Positions 8,428 through 16,364 of a stretch of 64,000 nucleotides of DNA are shown piece after piece. A model generated the notes under the pieces. It searched no databases, had not been told where the DNA came from, and saw nothing but the letters and a program-made list of their open reading frames with translations. The stretch covers positions 11,415 through 75,414 of the forward strand of contig CAZGRP010000014.1 in NCBI GenBank assembly GCA_964527995.1, given 5' to 3'. How positions within the stretch are numbered: the first letter of the stretch is position 1; each line of letters starts with the position of its first letter. The position numbers were made by a program, and so were the translations under genes. Source of the stretch: CAZGRP01 sp964527995. Lineage in GTDB: Bacteria > Zhuqueibacterota > Zhuqueibacteria > Oceanimicrobiales > CAZGRP01.

Positions 8428-9387
8428 TTGGTAACGCTTGCAGACATCGAACGAATCCGCCGCACTCTACCTTCCAATATCGTCCGCACTCCCGCTTTCC
8501 CAACCGAAGCGCTGCAGCGGGACCTCGGGCAACGACTCACGCTGAAGCTGGAGAATCTTCAAGTCACCGGCTCTTACAAGGCCAGGGCCGCCTTCGCCAT
8601 CCTGAACGAGCTCGACCCCGAACAGAAACGGCGCGGCGCAGCGATTTCTTCCTCTGGTAACTTTGCCACGGCCTTCGCCTACATGGGGCGCCTGCTCGGT
8701 ATTCACACCGTCGTAGTGATGATGCAAAAGACGGCCCCCTTCAAGATTGAGGCAGCCCGCCGTCACGGAGCCGAGATTGTCCTGTGCGAAAACCGCTTCG
8801 AAGCCCGCTGGGAGACGCTCGATCGCCTCCATGAAGAGCGCGGCCTGGCCACGATCAACACCTTCGAGTCGCCGACGGTGATCGCCGCTCACGGCAGCAT
8901 CGGCGTCGAGATTGTCGAGCAGGTGCCCGACGTCGATGTGGTGCTCGTGCCGATCAGCAGCGGCGGCCTGCTCGCCGGTGTGGCCACAGCCATCAAATCG
9001 CTGCGGCCGCAGACAACCGTCATCGGTGTCCAGCCGAAAGGAGCCGATGCCATGCATCGCTCCTTTCGAGAGCGCAAGCGGGTGACCATCGAGCGTGTAG
9101 AGACGATTTGTGACGCGCTGGTAGCTACCAGCCCGGGTGCTCTGCCCTTCGAACACGTCCTGCGCTACGTAGACGACGTCGTGCTCGTCTCAGACGATCA
9201 GGTGGAGGAGGCGGTCCGTCTCCTGGCGGAAGGCGCCAAGCAGGTGGTGGAGCCCTCCGGCGCGGTAGGCGTGGCGGCACTGCTCTCCCGGCAAGTAGAG
9301 CTGCCGGGCCGCCGGATCGTGGCTCTGATCAGCGGCGGCAATGTCGCCATGGAGCGGTTTGCGGGGTTCCTGTCGAAAAACGGCTGA
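8428..9387 (+). CDS. PLP-dependent threonine/serine dehydratase
   Basis: A 319-residue fold-type II PLP enzyme deaminating L-threonine to 2-oxobutanoate (or serine to pyruvate). The PLP lysine is K51 in VTGSYKARAA, the phosphate-binding loop is SSGGLLAG, and SSSGNFATA is the substrate loop. No C-terminal ACT regulatory domain is present; the length matches catabolic or short biosynthetic forms. TTG at 8428 is chosen because AGGAGG lies at 8417-8422 with 5-bp spacing. It is transcribed alone, divergent from the PTS operon and convergent with the M28 peptidase gene. Serine racemase or another ammonia-lyase specificity cannot be excluded. Confidence 0.9.
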   Translation: MVTLADIERIRRTLPSNIVRTPAFPTEALQRDLGQRLTLKLENLQVTGSYKARAAFAILNELDPEQKRRGAAISSSGNFATAFAYMGRLLGIHTVVVMMQKTAPFKIEAARRHGAEIVLCENRFEARWETLDRLHEERGLATINTFESPTVIAAHGSIGVEIVEQVPDVDVVLVPISSGGLLAGVATAIKSLRPQTTVIGVQPKGADAMHRSFRERKRVTIERVETICDALVATSPGALPFEHVLRYVDDVVLVSDDQVEEAVRLLAEGAKQVVEPSGAVGVAALLSRQVELPGRRIVALISGGNVAMERFAGFLSKNG

Positions 9388-9601
9388 CGCACACCTGGGA
9401 AGGATCGGAGCCAGCAAAAGGAAGTCCGTACGCCGGCATGCGTGATGGTGAGCGCATCTACAAGGCGGCGGCGCAGCGGCAGCAGCCCGCCTGTCTCGTC
9501 AACCTCGACCCCGACTGAATCTGCTGGACGCGCGGCTGTCGTCGGTCCCCTTCTTCACCCGTTCCGAAAACCCCGGCTGCGCTCGCAGGTATTCACCCCG
9601 T

Positions 9602-11272
9602 TTACTTGGACCGAGGCTCGCGGCTCTTGGAGAGTATCTCCTGGCGGACGCGCTTGAACGGTACTCCTTCTTTCCACACCGGCATCTGGTCGGCATTGGC
9701 AAGAGCATAGCCTGTCTTGAAGGCAAACCGTAGCATCTGCTCAGCGCCTTCCAGACTCCAGGAGGGATCGTACTCGTCGCTGGGTCGATGGTAGCGGTTC
9801 TTGATATAGTCCTCTGCCAGCTTGCGACCATAGTCTTCGGGCTGGCCGACGTACTTGTCGCCCGGGTCGAAGTAGACCGCAGGTACTCCGACCTTGACCA
9901 GGCTGAACTGGTCCGAGCGGAAGAAGAAACCTTGTTCCGGCATCGGGTCAGGAGAAAGCGTCATCCCCATCTCTTTGGCCACCTGCTCGACCACGGTCCG
10001 GATCGAAGAAAGATCGGCCCCCATGGGAATGATGTCCCGGGTCTCCCCCCTGACGTTGATGGCGTCGATGTTGACCTCGGCCGCCGTCTTCGCCAGCGGC
10101 ACCACCGGATGCTGGGCGTACCATTTCGAGCCGAGGAGACCGGCCTCCTCGGCCGTGACGGCGGCGATGAGGATACTGCGTCGTGGTCGTGGCCGCACCT
10201 CGGTGAACGCCCGTGCCAGCTCGATCAGGCCGGCGGTTCCCGAGGCGTTGTCCACGGCACCATTGAAGATATTGTCGCCCGCCTTGGTCGGGTCCATGCC
10301 GAGGTGGTCGTAGTGCGAGGTGTAGAGGATGTACTGGTCGGCAAGATCGGAGCCCGGCACCTTGCCGATGACGTTGGGCGAGACGATGTGGCGGATGGTG
10401 TTGGAGATGCGCGCCTCCACCTGAAAGCGGAGTGGAATCGGCCGGAACCCAGGTTTGCCGGCCTTGTCGAGCAGATCGGCCAGATCATAGCCCTCCGACT
10501 TCAGCAGCCGGCTGGCCACCTCCTGGGTGATCCAGCTCTCAAGACGCAATTGCCTGGCAGCCTCCTGGCCGCCGACATAGAACTGTTCGCCGCTCCATGA
10601 GCCTTCCACCACCGGCCAGCCGTAGCCTGCCTTTTCGGTCGTGTGGATAAGGATCACGCCGGCGGCACCACGCCGGGCCGCCTCCTCGAACTTGTAGGTC
10701 CAGCGGCCGTAGTAGGTCAGCGCCTTACCGTCGAAGAAACGATCATCGGTTGAGGGCGGCTCGTTTGGCGAAATCAGCAGCACCTTGCCGGCGACATCGA
10801 CCCCTTCGTAGTCGTTCCAGTTGTACTCGGGGGCGTCAATCCCGTACCCCATGTAGATAACGTTCGATCGAGCCAGCCGCACCGTAGCTCGCTCGATGGG
10901 TGTCCAGGCCACGAAATCGCGGCGATAAGTAGGCTGCAGCCGTCCGCGTTTGGTATAGAACGTGATCCGCGGGGCCGGATTCATGCCGAGCAGCTCCACC
11001 GGTTGAAAATAGGACGTATCGCCGACCGCCGGCTCGAGGCCCAGAGCTTCGAACTGGGCGGCGATGTACTTGGCCGCCAGGTCACCACCGCGGCTTCCTG
11101 GCCCACGCCCCTCGAGCAAATCGTCAGCAAGAAACTTCAGATGCGCCCGGATGGCGGCACGGCGGATCTCGACAGGCTTGCGCTCTTGCGAGCCGCTGCA
11201 ACCCAGGAACAAAGCGATGCCGACGAACATCGGCAGGAGCGATGCGGTCTTGTGGCGGGATTGTGATCTCAT
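9602..11272 (-). CDS. Lipoprotein M28 family metallopeptidase
   Basis: A 556-residue secreted zinc aminopeptidase-like protein. The N-terminus has a lipoprotein signal ending LFLGC with the lipidated C25. A protease-associated insert lies at about 130-270. The M28 di-zinc site is complete: TSHYDHLG (His), GAVDNASG (Asp), AEEAGLLGS (catalytic Glu and ligand Glu), VNIDAIN (Asp) and YHRPSDEYD (His). It should remove N-terminal residues from peptides on the periplasmic or outer-membrane surface. It is followed after 25 bp by the flavin reductase gene on its upstream side, both leftward, so the two may be co-transcribed. Confidence 0.92.
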   Translation of the reverse strand: MRSQSRHKTASLLPMFVGIALFLGCSGSQERKPVEIRRAAIRAHLKFLADDLLEGRGPGSRGGDLAAKYIAAQFEALGLEPAVGDTSYFQPVELLGMNPAPRITFYTKRGRLQPTYRRDFVAWTPIERATVRLARSNVIYMGYGIDAPEYNWNDYEGVDVAGKVLLISPNEPPSTDDRFFDGKALTYYGRWTYKFEEAARRGAAGVILIHTTEKAGYGWPVVEGSWSGEQFYVGGQEAARQLRLESWITQEVASRLLKSEGYDLADLLDKAGKPGFRPIPLRFQVEARISNTIRHIVSPNVIGKVPGSDLADQYILYTSHYDHLGMDPTKAGDNIFNGAVDNASGTAGLIELARAFTEVRPRPRRSILIAAVTAEEAGLLGSKWYAQHPVVPLAKTAAEVNIDAINVRGETRDIIPMGADLSSIRTVVEQVAKEMGMTLSPDPMPEQGFFFRSDQFSLVKVGVPAVYFDPGDKYVGQPEDYGRKLAEDYIKNRYHRPSDEYDPSWSLEGAEQMLRFAFKTGYALANADQMPVWKEGVPFKRVRQEILSKSREPRSK

Positions 11273-11297
11273 GGTCGGTCCTTTCTGGTTCCGAAGA

Positions 11298-11780
11298 CTA
11301 TTCCAATTCCCGGTATCGACCCCGATGAAAAATCAGGGGAGCTGTCTCTGCCCCTACGGCGGCATCTACCACCTCACCGATAAAGATCGTATGATCCCCG
11401 GCTGGGTGCCGGTCGACAATCCGGCAGTCGAGATAGCCCAGAGTACCTCGCAGAATGGGTGCTCCGGTGTGGCCGGCCGCTGTTTCAACGCCCTCGAACC
11501 GTTGTTCACTCGTCAACGATGAATCGGCAAAGCGGTCGGCCAGGGGCTGCTGCTCCCGAGCGAGAATGTTCACTGCAAAGACCTCGGCCTTGTTCATGTA
11601 GGACACGCTCGTGCCGGAGCAGTCGATGCAGACAAGCACCAGCGGCGGCGACAGCGAAACCGAGGTGAAGGCGTTGACCGTCAGGCCGTGGCGGCCTTCA
11701 GCGGTGCGGGTGGTGACAATGGTCACGCCGGTAGCGAATCGGCTCATCACGTCGCGAAACTTCCGAGGATCCACCGACAT
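11298..11780 (-). CDS. Flavin reductase family protein (FMN-binding split barrel)
   Basis: A 160-residue flavin reductase-like domain. Typical segments are FATGVTIVTT near the N-terminus, GLTVNAFTSVSLSPPLVLVCID for FMN binding, and AVNILAREQQPLADRFA. These proteins use NAD(P)H to reduce FMN or FAD, often as the reductase of two-component monooxygenases, but no oxygenase is adjacent. A good promoter lies upstream at 11868-11896. The ATG start is the only one that keeps the full N-terminal helix. Confidence 0.87.
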   Translation of the reverse strand: MSVDPRKFRDVMSRFATGVTIVTTRTAEGRHGLTVNAFTSVSLSPPLVLVCIDCSGTSVSYMNKAEVFAVNILAREQQPLADRFADSSLTSEQRFEGVETAAGHTGAPILRGTLGYLDCRIVDRHPAGDHTIFIGEVVDAAVGAETAPLIFHRGRYRELE

Positions 11781-11867
11781 AGGACTGCCCTGTTCTGCCT
11801 CGGTGAGGTTGGTTCAGCGGCTCTCCATCAGGCAAAGTACTCCCCCTACCCTCGAAAATTTGACGCT

Positions 11868-11896
11868 AATGTAAAACACTGCCCCGAGAAAGTCAA
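11868..11896 (-). promoter_or_regulatory. Sigma-70-type promoter for the flavin reductase gene
   Basis: On the minus strand TTGACT (11896-11891) and TACATT (11873-11868) are separated by exactly 17 bp, about 90 bp upstream of the flavin reductase ATG. Confidence 0.55.
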
Positions 11897-12062
11897 ATGA
11901 TAAGAAAAGAACTTGCGATGCTCATACGGAAGCCGATCAGCGCTGCAAAATCGCTGTTTGCTTTTGCTCCTCGTAATCTTTACATTAAGACAGCAAACAA
12001 CAGACAGGAGTAGGGGAATCGTTCGCGCCAGCCTGACCCAGCCCGCTGCCCTCGCCTGGAAC

Positions 12063-12091
12063 TTTTTGCTCACCGTTTCTTGTTGTATAAA
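12063..12091 (+). promoter_or_regulatory. Candidate promoter for the flavin disulfide oxidoreductase gene
   Basis: A strong -10 TATAAA at 12086-12091 with a poor -35 TTTTTG at 12063-12068, 17-bp spacing. The start codon is 62 bp further on. Confidence 0.4.
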
Positions 12092-12153
12092 GTCATGCCA
12101 TAGGCAAGCCAAAGCTCTCTTCGACAAAGGCAAACACAGGGAGGCTTCAACCA

Positions 12154-13545
12154 GTGAAAAGCAGGAGCTACGACGCTGTTATCATCGGTGCCGGTCAGGC
12201 GGGCGGACCGCTTTCGACCACGCTGGCAGGCGCGGGGTGGAAAACGGCACTGGTGGAACGGACCCATGTGGGCGGCACCTGTGTCAACGAAGGATGTACG
12301 CCAACGAAGACCATGGCCGCCAGCGCTCGGGTGGCCTATCTGGCTCGCAGAGCGGCGGAATACGGTGTTCACACCGGGCCGGTGACCGTCGACCTGGCCA
12401 GGGTGCGGCAGCGCAAGCAGGCCATCGTCGACAGCTTCCGCAATGGCAGCCGGAAACGCATCGAAAGCACCGACGGTGTAGACCTGCTGATGGGGGAGGC
12501 CACCTTCGCGGGTCCGAAGGAAGTCGATGTTCACCTTCAAGACGGCGAAAGGCTGCGCCTGTCGGCCGAAAAGATCTTCATCAACACCGGAGCCCGAGCC
12601 GCCAGGCCAGCGCTGCCGGGACTCGACGAAGTCCCCACTCTCGATTCCACCAGCATCATGGAACTGGATCGCGTACCCGAGCATCTGCTCGTTTTGGGCG
12701 GCGGCTACATCGGCCTGGAATTCGGCCAGATGTTTCGGCGCTTCGGTAGCCGCGTCACCATCGTACAGCGCGGCCGCCAGGTGCTGACTCGCGAGGACGC
12801 CGACGTCGCCGAGGAGGTGGCCAAGATCCTGCGCGAGGACGGCGTGGAGATCCTGCTGCAGGGCCAGGCGGCAAGTGTCGAGTCCGGCAGCAGCGGCGGC
12901 ATTCGCATGACGGTGCGGACCCCCGACGGAGAACGCACCCTCAGCGGCTCGCATCTCCTGGTGGCCGTAGGCCGCACACCGAACACTGACGGGCTCAATC
13001 TGGCGGCTGCCGGAGTAGAGACCGACGAACGCGGCTTCGTCCGTGTCAATGACAGCCTCGAAACCAACGTCCCCGGCATCTACGCCCTCGGCGACGTGAA
13101 AGGCGGCCCTGCCTTCACCCACATCTCTTACGACGACTCTCGCGTTATCCGCACCAATCTGGTCGAAGGCGGCTGGGCAACAACAAAGGGACGCCTGGTA
13201 CCCTATACGGTCTTCATCGACCCGCAACTCGGCCGTGTCGGCATGAGTGAACGCGAGGCGCGGGAACAGGGTCTCAACATCCGAGTGGCGAAGCTGCCGA
13301 TGAGCTATGTTGCCCGGGCCCTGGAAGTCGACGAGACGCGTGGCTTCATGAAGGCCGTGGTCGATGCTGACAGCGGTCAGATTCTGGGCGCCGCCGTGCT
13401 TGGGATCGAAGGCGGAGAGGTCATGAGTGTCCTGCAGATGGCGATGATGGGCAAGGTGCCCTACACAGTGATCCGAGACGGGGTCTTCGCTCATCCCACC
13501 CTGGCGGAATCGTTGAACAACTTGTTTATGGCGATGGACGCGTGA
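12154..13545 (+). CDS. Pyridine nucleotide-disulfide oxidoreductase (mercuric reductase/dihydrolipoamide dehydrogenase-like)
   Basis: A 463-residue FAD enzyme of the class I disulfide family. It shows the FAD motif GAGQAGGPL, the redox pair C43 and C48 in GGTCVNEGCTPTKT, an NAD(P) motif GGGYIGLEFG, the YALGDVKGGPAF FAD-binding stretch, and the dimer-interface HPTLAE containing the catalytic His. The GCTPTKT form is typical of proteins annotated as mercuric reductases, but there is no N-terminal heavy-metal domain, no C-terminal vicinal Cys pair and no other mer gene, so mercury reduction is not supported. No lipoyl complex genes are nearby either. GTG at 12154 is supported by GGGAGG at 12139-12144. 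Confidence 0.85.
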   Translation: MKSRSYDAVIIGAGQAGGPLSTTLAGAGWKTALVERTHVGGTCVNEGCTPTKTMAASARVAYLARRAAEYGVHTGPVTVDLARVRQRKQAIVDSFRNGSRKRIESTDGVDLLMGEATFAGPKEVDVHLQDGERLRLSAEKIFINTGARAARPALPGLDEVPTLDSTSIMELDRVPEHLLVLGGGYIGLEFGQMFRRFGSRVTIVQRGRQVLTREDADVAEEVAKILREDGVEILLQGQAASVESGSSGGIRMTVRTPDGERTLSGSHLLVAVGRTPNTDGLNLAAAGVETDERGFVRVNDSLETNVPGIYALGDVKGGPAFTHISYDDSRVIRTNLVEGGWATTKGRLVPYTVFIDPQLGRVGMSEREAREQGLNIRVAKLPMSYVARALEVDETRGFMKAVVDADSGQILGAAVLGIEGGEVMSVLQMAMMGKVPYTVIRDGVFAHPTLAESLNNLFMAMDA

Positions 13546-13571
13546 GCGAACGAGCCACACGGAGGGATGGT

Positions 13572-14186
13572 ATGCATTGGATATGGCAACGCCAGACGCT
13601 GATTGTGGCTTTTGTCCTGGTTGTGGCTGCAGCCTGGAGTTGTGGAAACGAGCAGCGTCCCAATCTGCCGTCGCTACGCGGCTCTCGCGGTTCGACGCTG
13701 GGCGCTGACACGACCGCAGCATTGGGCACCGGCGGCGGCGAACGCAGCCCCGAAGAACTTCGCAAGGAGATCGAGGCACTTTTTGCAGAACTGCGGCAGA
13801 TGCAAAGCGCTATGGCGAAAAAAGAGGCCAGGCTCGACATGCAGGCTCGCCGTCTTCGCGCCCGTGAGTTGGAGCTCTCGGAACGCGAAAAGCACGTACG
13901 CCGGCTGCAACGAACCGCGTACGGCGTGCTGGGCATCGGTCTCGTCACCCTGCTTCTTGCGCTTATTTTGCTGATCCGCGGCCACAGAAGGGCGCCGGAT
14001 GCCGGTTCGAGTCGGACACCTTCCGGCTCTCCGCCGGTTGCGCCCGCCGCAAAGACCAAAGCACCGCGCTCCCGCGGGGCGGGGTCGACCGCCGAAAAAG
14101 CATCGTCGCCGAAAAGAAAAACGGAGGAAAGGCCGAGCCAGGGGCAGGGGCCGGAGAAACAGGACGATCCTGGCGGCCATGATTGA
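13572..14186 (+). CDS. Hypothetical envelope protein with coiled coil and membrane segment
   Basis: A 204-residue protein of no recognised family. The N-terminal hydrophobic segment (about 8-23) ends WSCGN, a poor lipobox with C24, so it may be a lipoprotein or simply anchored. Residues about 60-114 are a charged coiled coil (EELRKEIEALFAELRQMQ and following), 118-136 a second hydrophobic helix, and the tail is Pro/Ser/Lys-rich and disordered. ATG at 13572 is preferred over the GTG at 13542 because GGAGGG lies at 13561-13566. The longer reading would overlap the upstream stop. It follows the oxidoreductase by 26 bp and may be co-transcribed. Confidence 0.65.
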   Translation: MHWIWQRQTLIVAFVLVVAAAWSCGNEQRPNLPSLRGSRGSTLGADTTAALGTGGGERSPEELRKEIEALFAELRQMQSAMAKKEARLDMQARRLRARELELSEREKHVRRLQRTAYGVLGIGLVTLLLALILLIRGHRRAPDAGSSRTPSGSPPVAPAAKTKAPRSRGAGSTAEKASSPKRKTEERPSQGQGPEKQDDPGGHD

Positions 14187-14411
14187 GCCGACGACTCTCG
14201 ACTTTCTCACCGCTGTCCCCTCTTGCTTCCCTGCTTTTGCTTCTTCGCTGGGCCCGGCCGAGAGGCCTCTGGTCACACTGACGCTCCGCGGCTGGCTGCG
14301 CATTGCCAGGCTGCCCGGCGTGGAATAGAGGTTCACCGGCTCAATGTTTAGACCTTGGCCTCCCCTGGGAACGAAAACGCCGCACCAAAGACGTTCATCT
14401 CGGGAAAACCC

Positions 14412-16262
14412 ATGACCACCGAATACAAAAAGTTGGAAGACTACGGCCTTATCGGCAACCTGGAAACCTGCGCTCTGGTTGGCTGCGACGGCTCCATCGA
14501 TTGGTGCTGTTTTCCCCACCTCGAGTCGGCCAGCGTCTTTGCCGCCATTCTGGACACCGACAAAGGCGGCCGATTCCAGATCCAGCCGCTGGAACCCTTC
14601 GAATCGCAGCAAAGCTACCGCGATACGACGAACCTCCTGGAAACGACGTTCCGAACCTCGGCCGGTACGGTCCGACTCACGGACTTCATGCCGGCCAGCA
14701 ATGATTCCGCCTACGAACGGCGCCGGATCATTTTTCGGCGATTGCAGAGCCTCGGCGGCAGCGTCCGCATCCGGGTCGATTTCGATCCGCGCTTCGACTA
14801 TGGTCGCGGCCTGCCCTCTTGGGAGGAAGCCGCCGGCGGAGTGGTTGCGCGCTGGCACGACCAGACGCTCTTCCTGCAGGGCTCGGTTCCCTGGCAATTC
14901 GACCGCGGCTACGCGCACGCTGCTTTCACCCTTGCCGACGGCCAGGTAAGCTGGTTTGTGCTGCGTTACGGCGGTAGCGAAGGCGTGACGGAGCAGGCGT
15001 GTGAGGAGACGCTCCAACAGACCGAAAGGTTCTGGCTTGGCTGGGCGCATCGCTGCGACCGGTCGCCGTGCGTCCTCGATGGTCCCTGGCATGCGCTCAC
15101 CACTCGCGCCGGTCTGGTGTTGAAACTTCTCACACACCCGGAGTCGGGGGCCATTGCCGCGGCGCCGACGACGTCGCTGCCCGAAGCTATTGGCGGTGTG
15201 CGGAACTGGGACTACCGCTACGCCTGGATCCGCGACGCCTCGTTCACCGTGCAGGCGCTGCACAACCTCGGCCACGCCCGCGAAGCTCGAGCCTATTTTC
15301 GCTGGCTCCGCGGCCTCTGGCGCTCCTGCTCCGGCCGTAAGACTCCCGCCGAGCTGCAGATCATGTACGGGCTGCATGGTGAGACAAAACTCGATGAGTA
15401 CGAGCTGGTCCACCTTTCCGGGTATCGCAATTCCGCCCCTGTGCGTATCGGCAACGGCGCAGCCAGGCAGAAACAGCTCGACATCTACGGAGAGCTGGTG
15501 AACGTTTTGTTCGAGACGACTCGCTACGGCGAGGAGATCTCAGTCGAGGATTGGGAATTCATCCGCAGGATCGCCGATCATGTCTGCCAGATCTGGGATA
15601 CGCCCGACGCCGGCATCTGGGAAGTCCGCGGCAGGCCGCAACATTTCACCTACTCCAAGCTGATGTGTTGGGTCGCCCTGGACCGCTGCATCCGTATCGC
15701 TGAGGGACGCGGATTCCAGGCCCCTCTGGGACGGTGGCGCAGGCAGCGCGCTGCAATCCGCACTGCCATCCTCGAAAGGGGGTTTCACCGCGGACTGAAC
15801 AGCTTCGTGCAGGCCCTGGACTCCGACGCGCTGGACGCCACCGGCCTGCTCATCCCGGCGATGGGCTTTTTGCCGGCCGACGATCCGCGCGTGCAGGGCA
15901 CAATCCAGGCCACGCTCGACCGACTGACGGTCAACGGCCTGGTCTACCGATACAACGGCGACGACGGCCTGCCCGGCGGCGAAGGAACTTTCCTGTTGTG
16001 CACGTTTTGGCTCGTCGATGCCCTGGCGCTTTGCGGCCGCAGGGAAGAAGCAGAAAACATCTATCTCGGCGCTGTAAAATACGCCAGCCCCCTCGGGCTG
16101 TTCGCCGAGGAGGTCGATCCGGCGACGGGAGGACAGCTCGGCAACTTCCCGCAGGCGTTCAGCCATCTCGGTCTCATCAACAGCGCTCTCTATCTCAACC
16201 GGCAGCGCGGCATCGAACCTGTTGGCCAGGGGCTCGTCGGCCTCGGAAGTTCTCCGGAATGA
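14412..16262 (+). CDS. Glycoside hydrolase family 15 protein (glucoamylase/trehalase-like)
   Basis: A cytoplasmic (alpha/alpha)6-barrel enzyme of 616 residues with an N-terminal beta domain (LEDYGLIGNLETCALVG, SIDWCCFPH). Catalytic-domain landmarks are GGVRNWDYRYAWIRDASF, the YGLHGETKLDEYEL segment with the likely general acid, YRNSAPVRIGN, and GLFAEEVDPATGGQLGNFPQ with the likely general base. No signal peptide is seen. Prokaryotic enzymes of this architecture hydrolyse alpha-1,4-glucans or trehalose to glucose. ATG at 14412 gives the conserved MTTEYKKLEDYG start; a TTG at 14355 would add 19 unrelated residues. The gene opens a run of sugar-oxidation genes, so its glucose probably feeds glucokinase at 22854. 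Confidence 0.9.
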   Translation: MTTEYKKLEDYGLIGNLETCALVGCDGSIDWCCFPHLESASVFAAILDTDKGGRFQIQPLEPFESQQSYRDTTNLLETTFRTSAGTVRLTDFMPASNDSAYERRRIIFRRLQSLGGSVRIRVDFDPRFDYGRGLPSWEEAAGGVVARWHDQTLFLQGSVPWQFDRGYAHAAFTLADGQVSWFVLRYGGSEGVTEQACEETLQQTERFWLGWAHRCDRSPCVLDGPWHALTTRAGLVLKLLTHPESGAIAAAPTTSLPEAIGGVRNWDYRYAWIRDASFTVQALHNLGHAREARAYFRWLRGLWRSCSGRKTPAELQIMYGLHGETKLDEYELVHLSGYRNSAPVRIGNGAARQKQLDIYGELVNVLFETTRYGEEISVEDWEFIRRIADHVCQIWDTPDAGIWEVRGRPQHFTYSKLMCWVALDRCIRIAEGRGFQAPLGRWRRQRAAIRTAILERGFHRGLNSFVQALDSDALDATGLLIPAMGFLPADDPRVQGTIQATLDRLTVNGLVYRYNGDDGLPGGEGTFLLCTFWLVDALALCGRREEAENIYLGAVKYASPLGLFAEEVDPATGGQLGNFPQAFSHLGLINSALYLNRQRGIEPVGQGLVGLGSSPE

Positions 16263-16364
16263 GCCGGCTGCACGCCCATCGTCGCTGGCCGACGCAGGCA
16301 GTGGGCGAACGGAAAAGGTTTTGCCGGAGCGACCGCCCCGGTTGATACAAAGGAGAAGACTCTC

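Larger units (their letters stand above)
11781..12153. other. Divergent intergenic region of 373 bp with promoters in both directions
   Basis: More AT-rich than its surroundings. It contains a strong leftward promoter at 11868-11896 and a rightward one at 12063-12091. An 8-bp inverted repeat TGTTTGCT/AGCAAACA sits between them. No coding frame is convincing. Confidence 0.6.

Noticed and set aside
9391..9519. Short protein-like frame containing GMRDGERIYKAAAQRQ
   Set aside because: Only about 40 codons, no ribosome binding site and no recognised family. It could be a gene remnant but the evidence is too thin to annotate.
12154..13545. Mercury resistance
   Set aside because: The GCTPTKT redox motif suggests mercuric reductase, but the C-terminal Cys pair, the heavy-metal domain and all other mer genes are absent.
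13674..15413. Long open frame of 579 codons on the minus strand
   Set aside because: It lies antiparallel to the coiled-coil protein and GH15 genes, which have clear motifs and ribosome binding sites; its translation shows no family features and reflects high GC codon bias.
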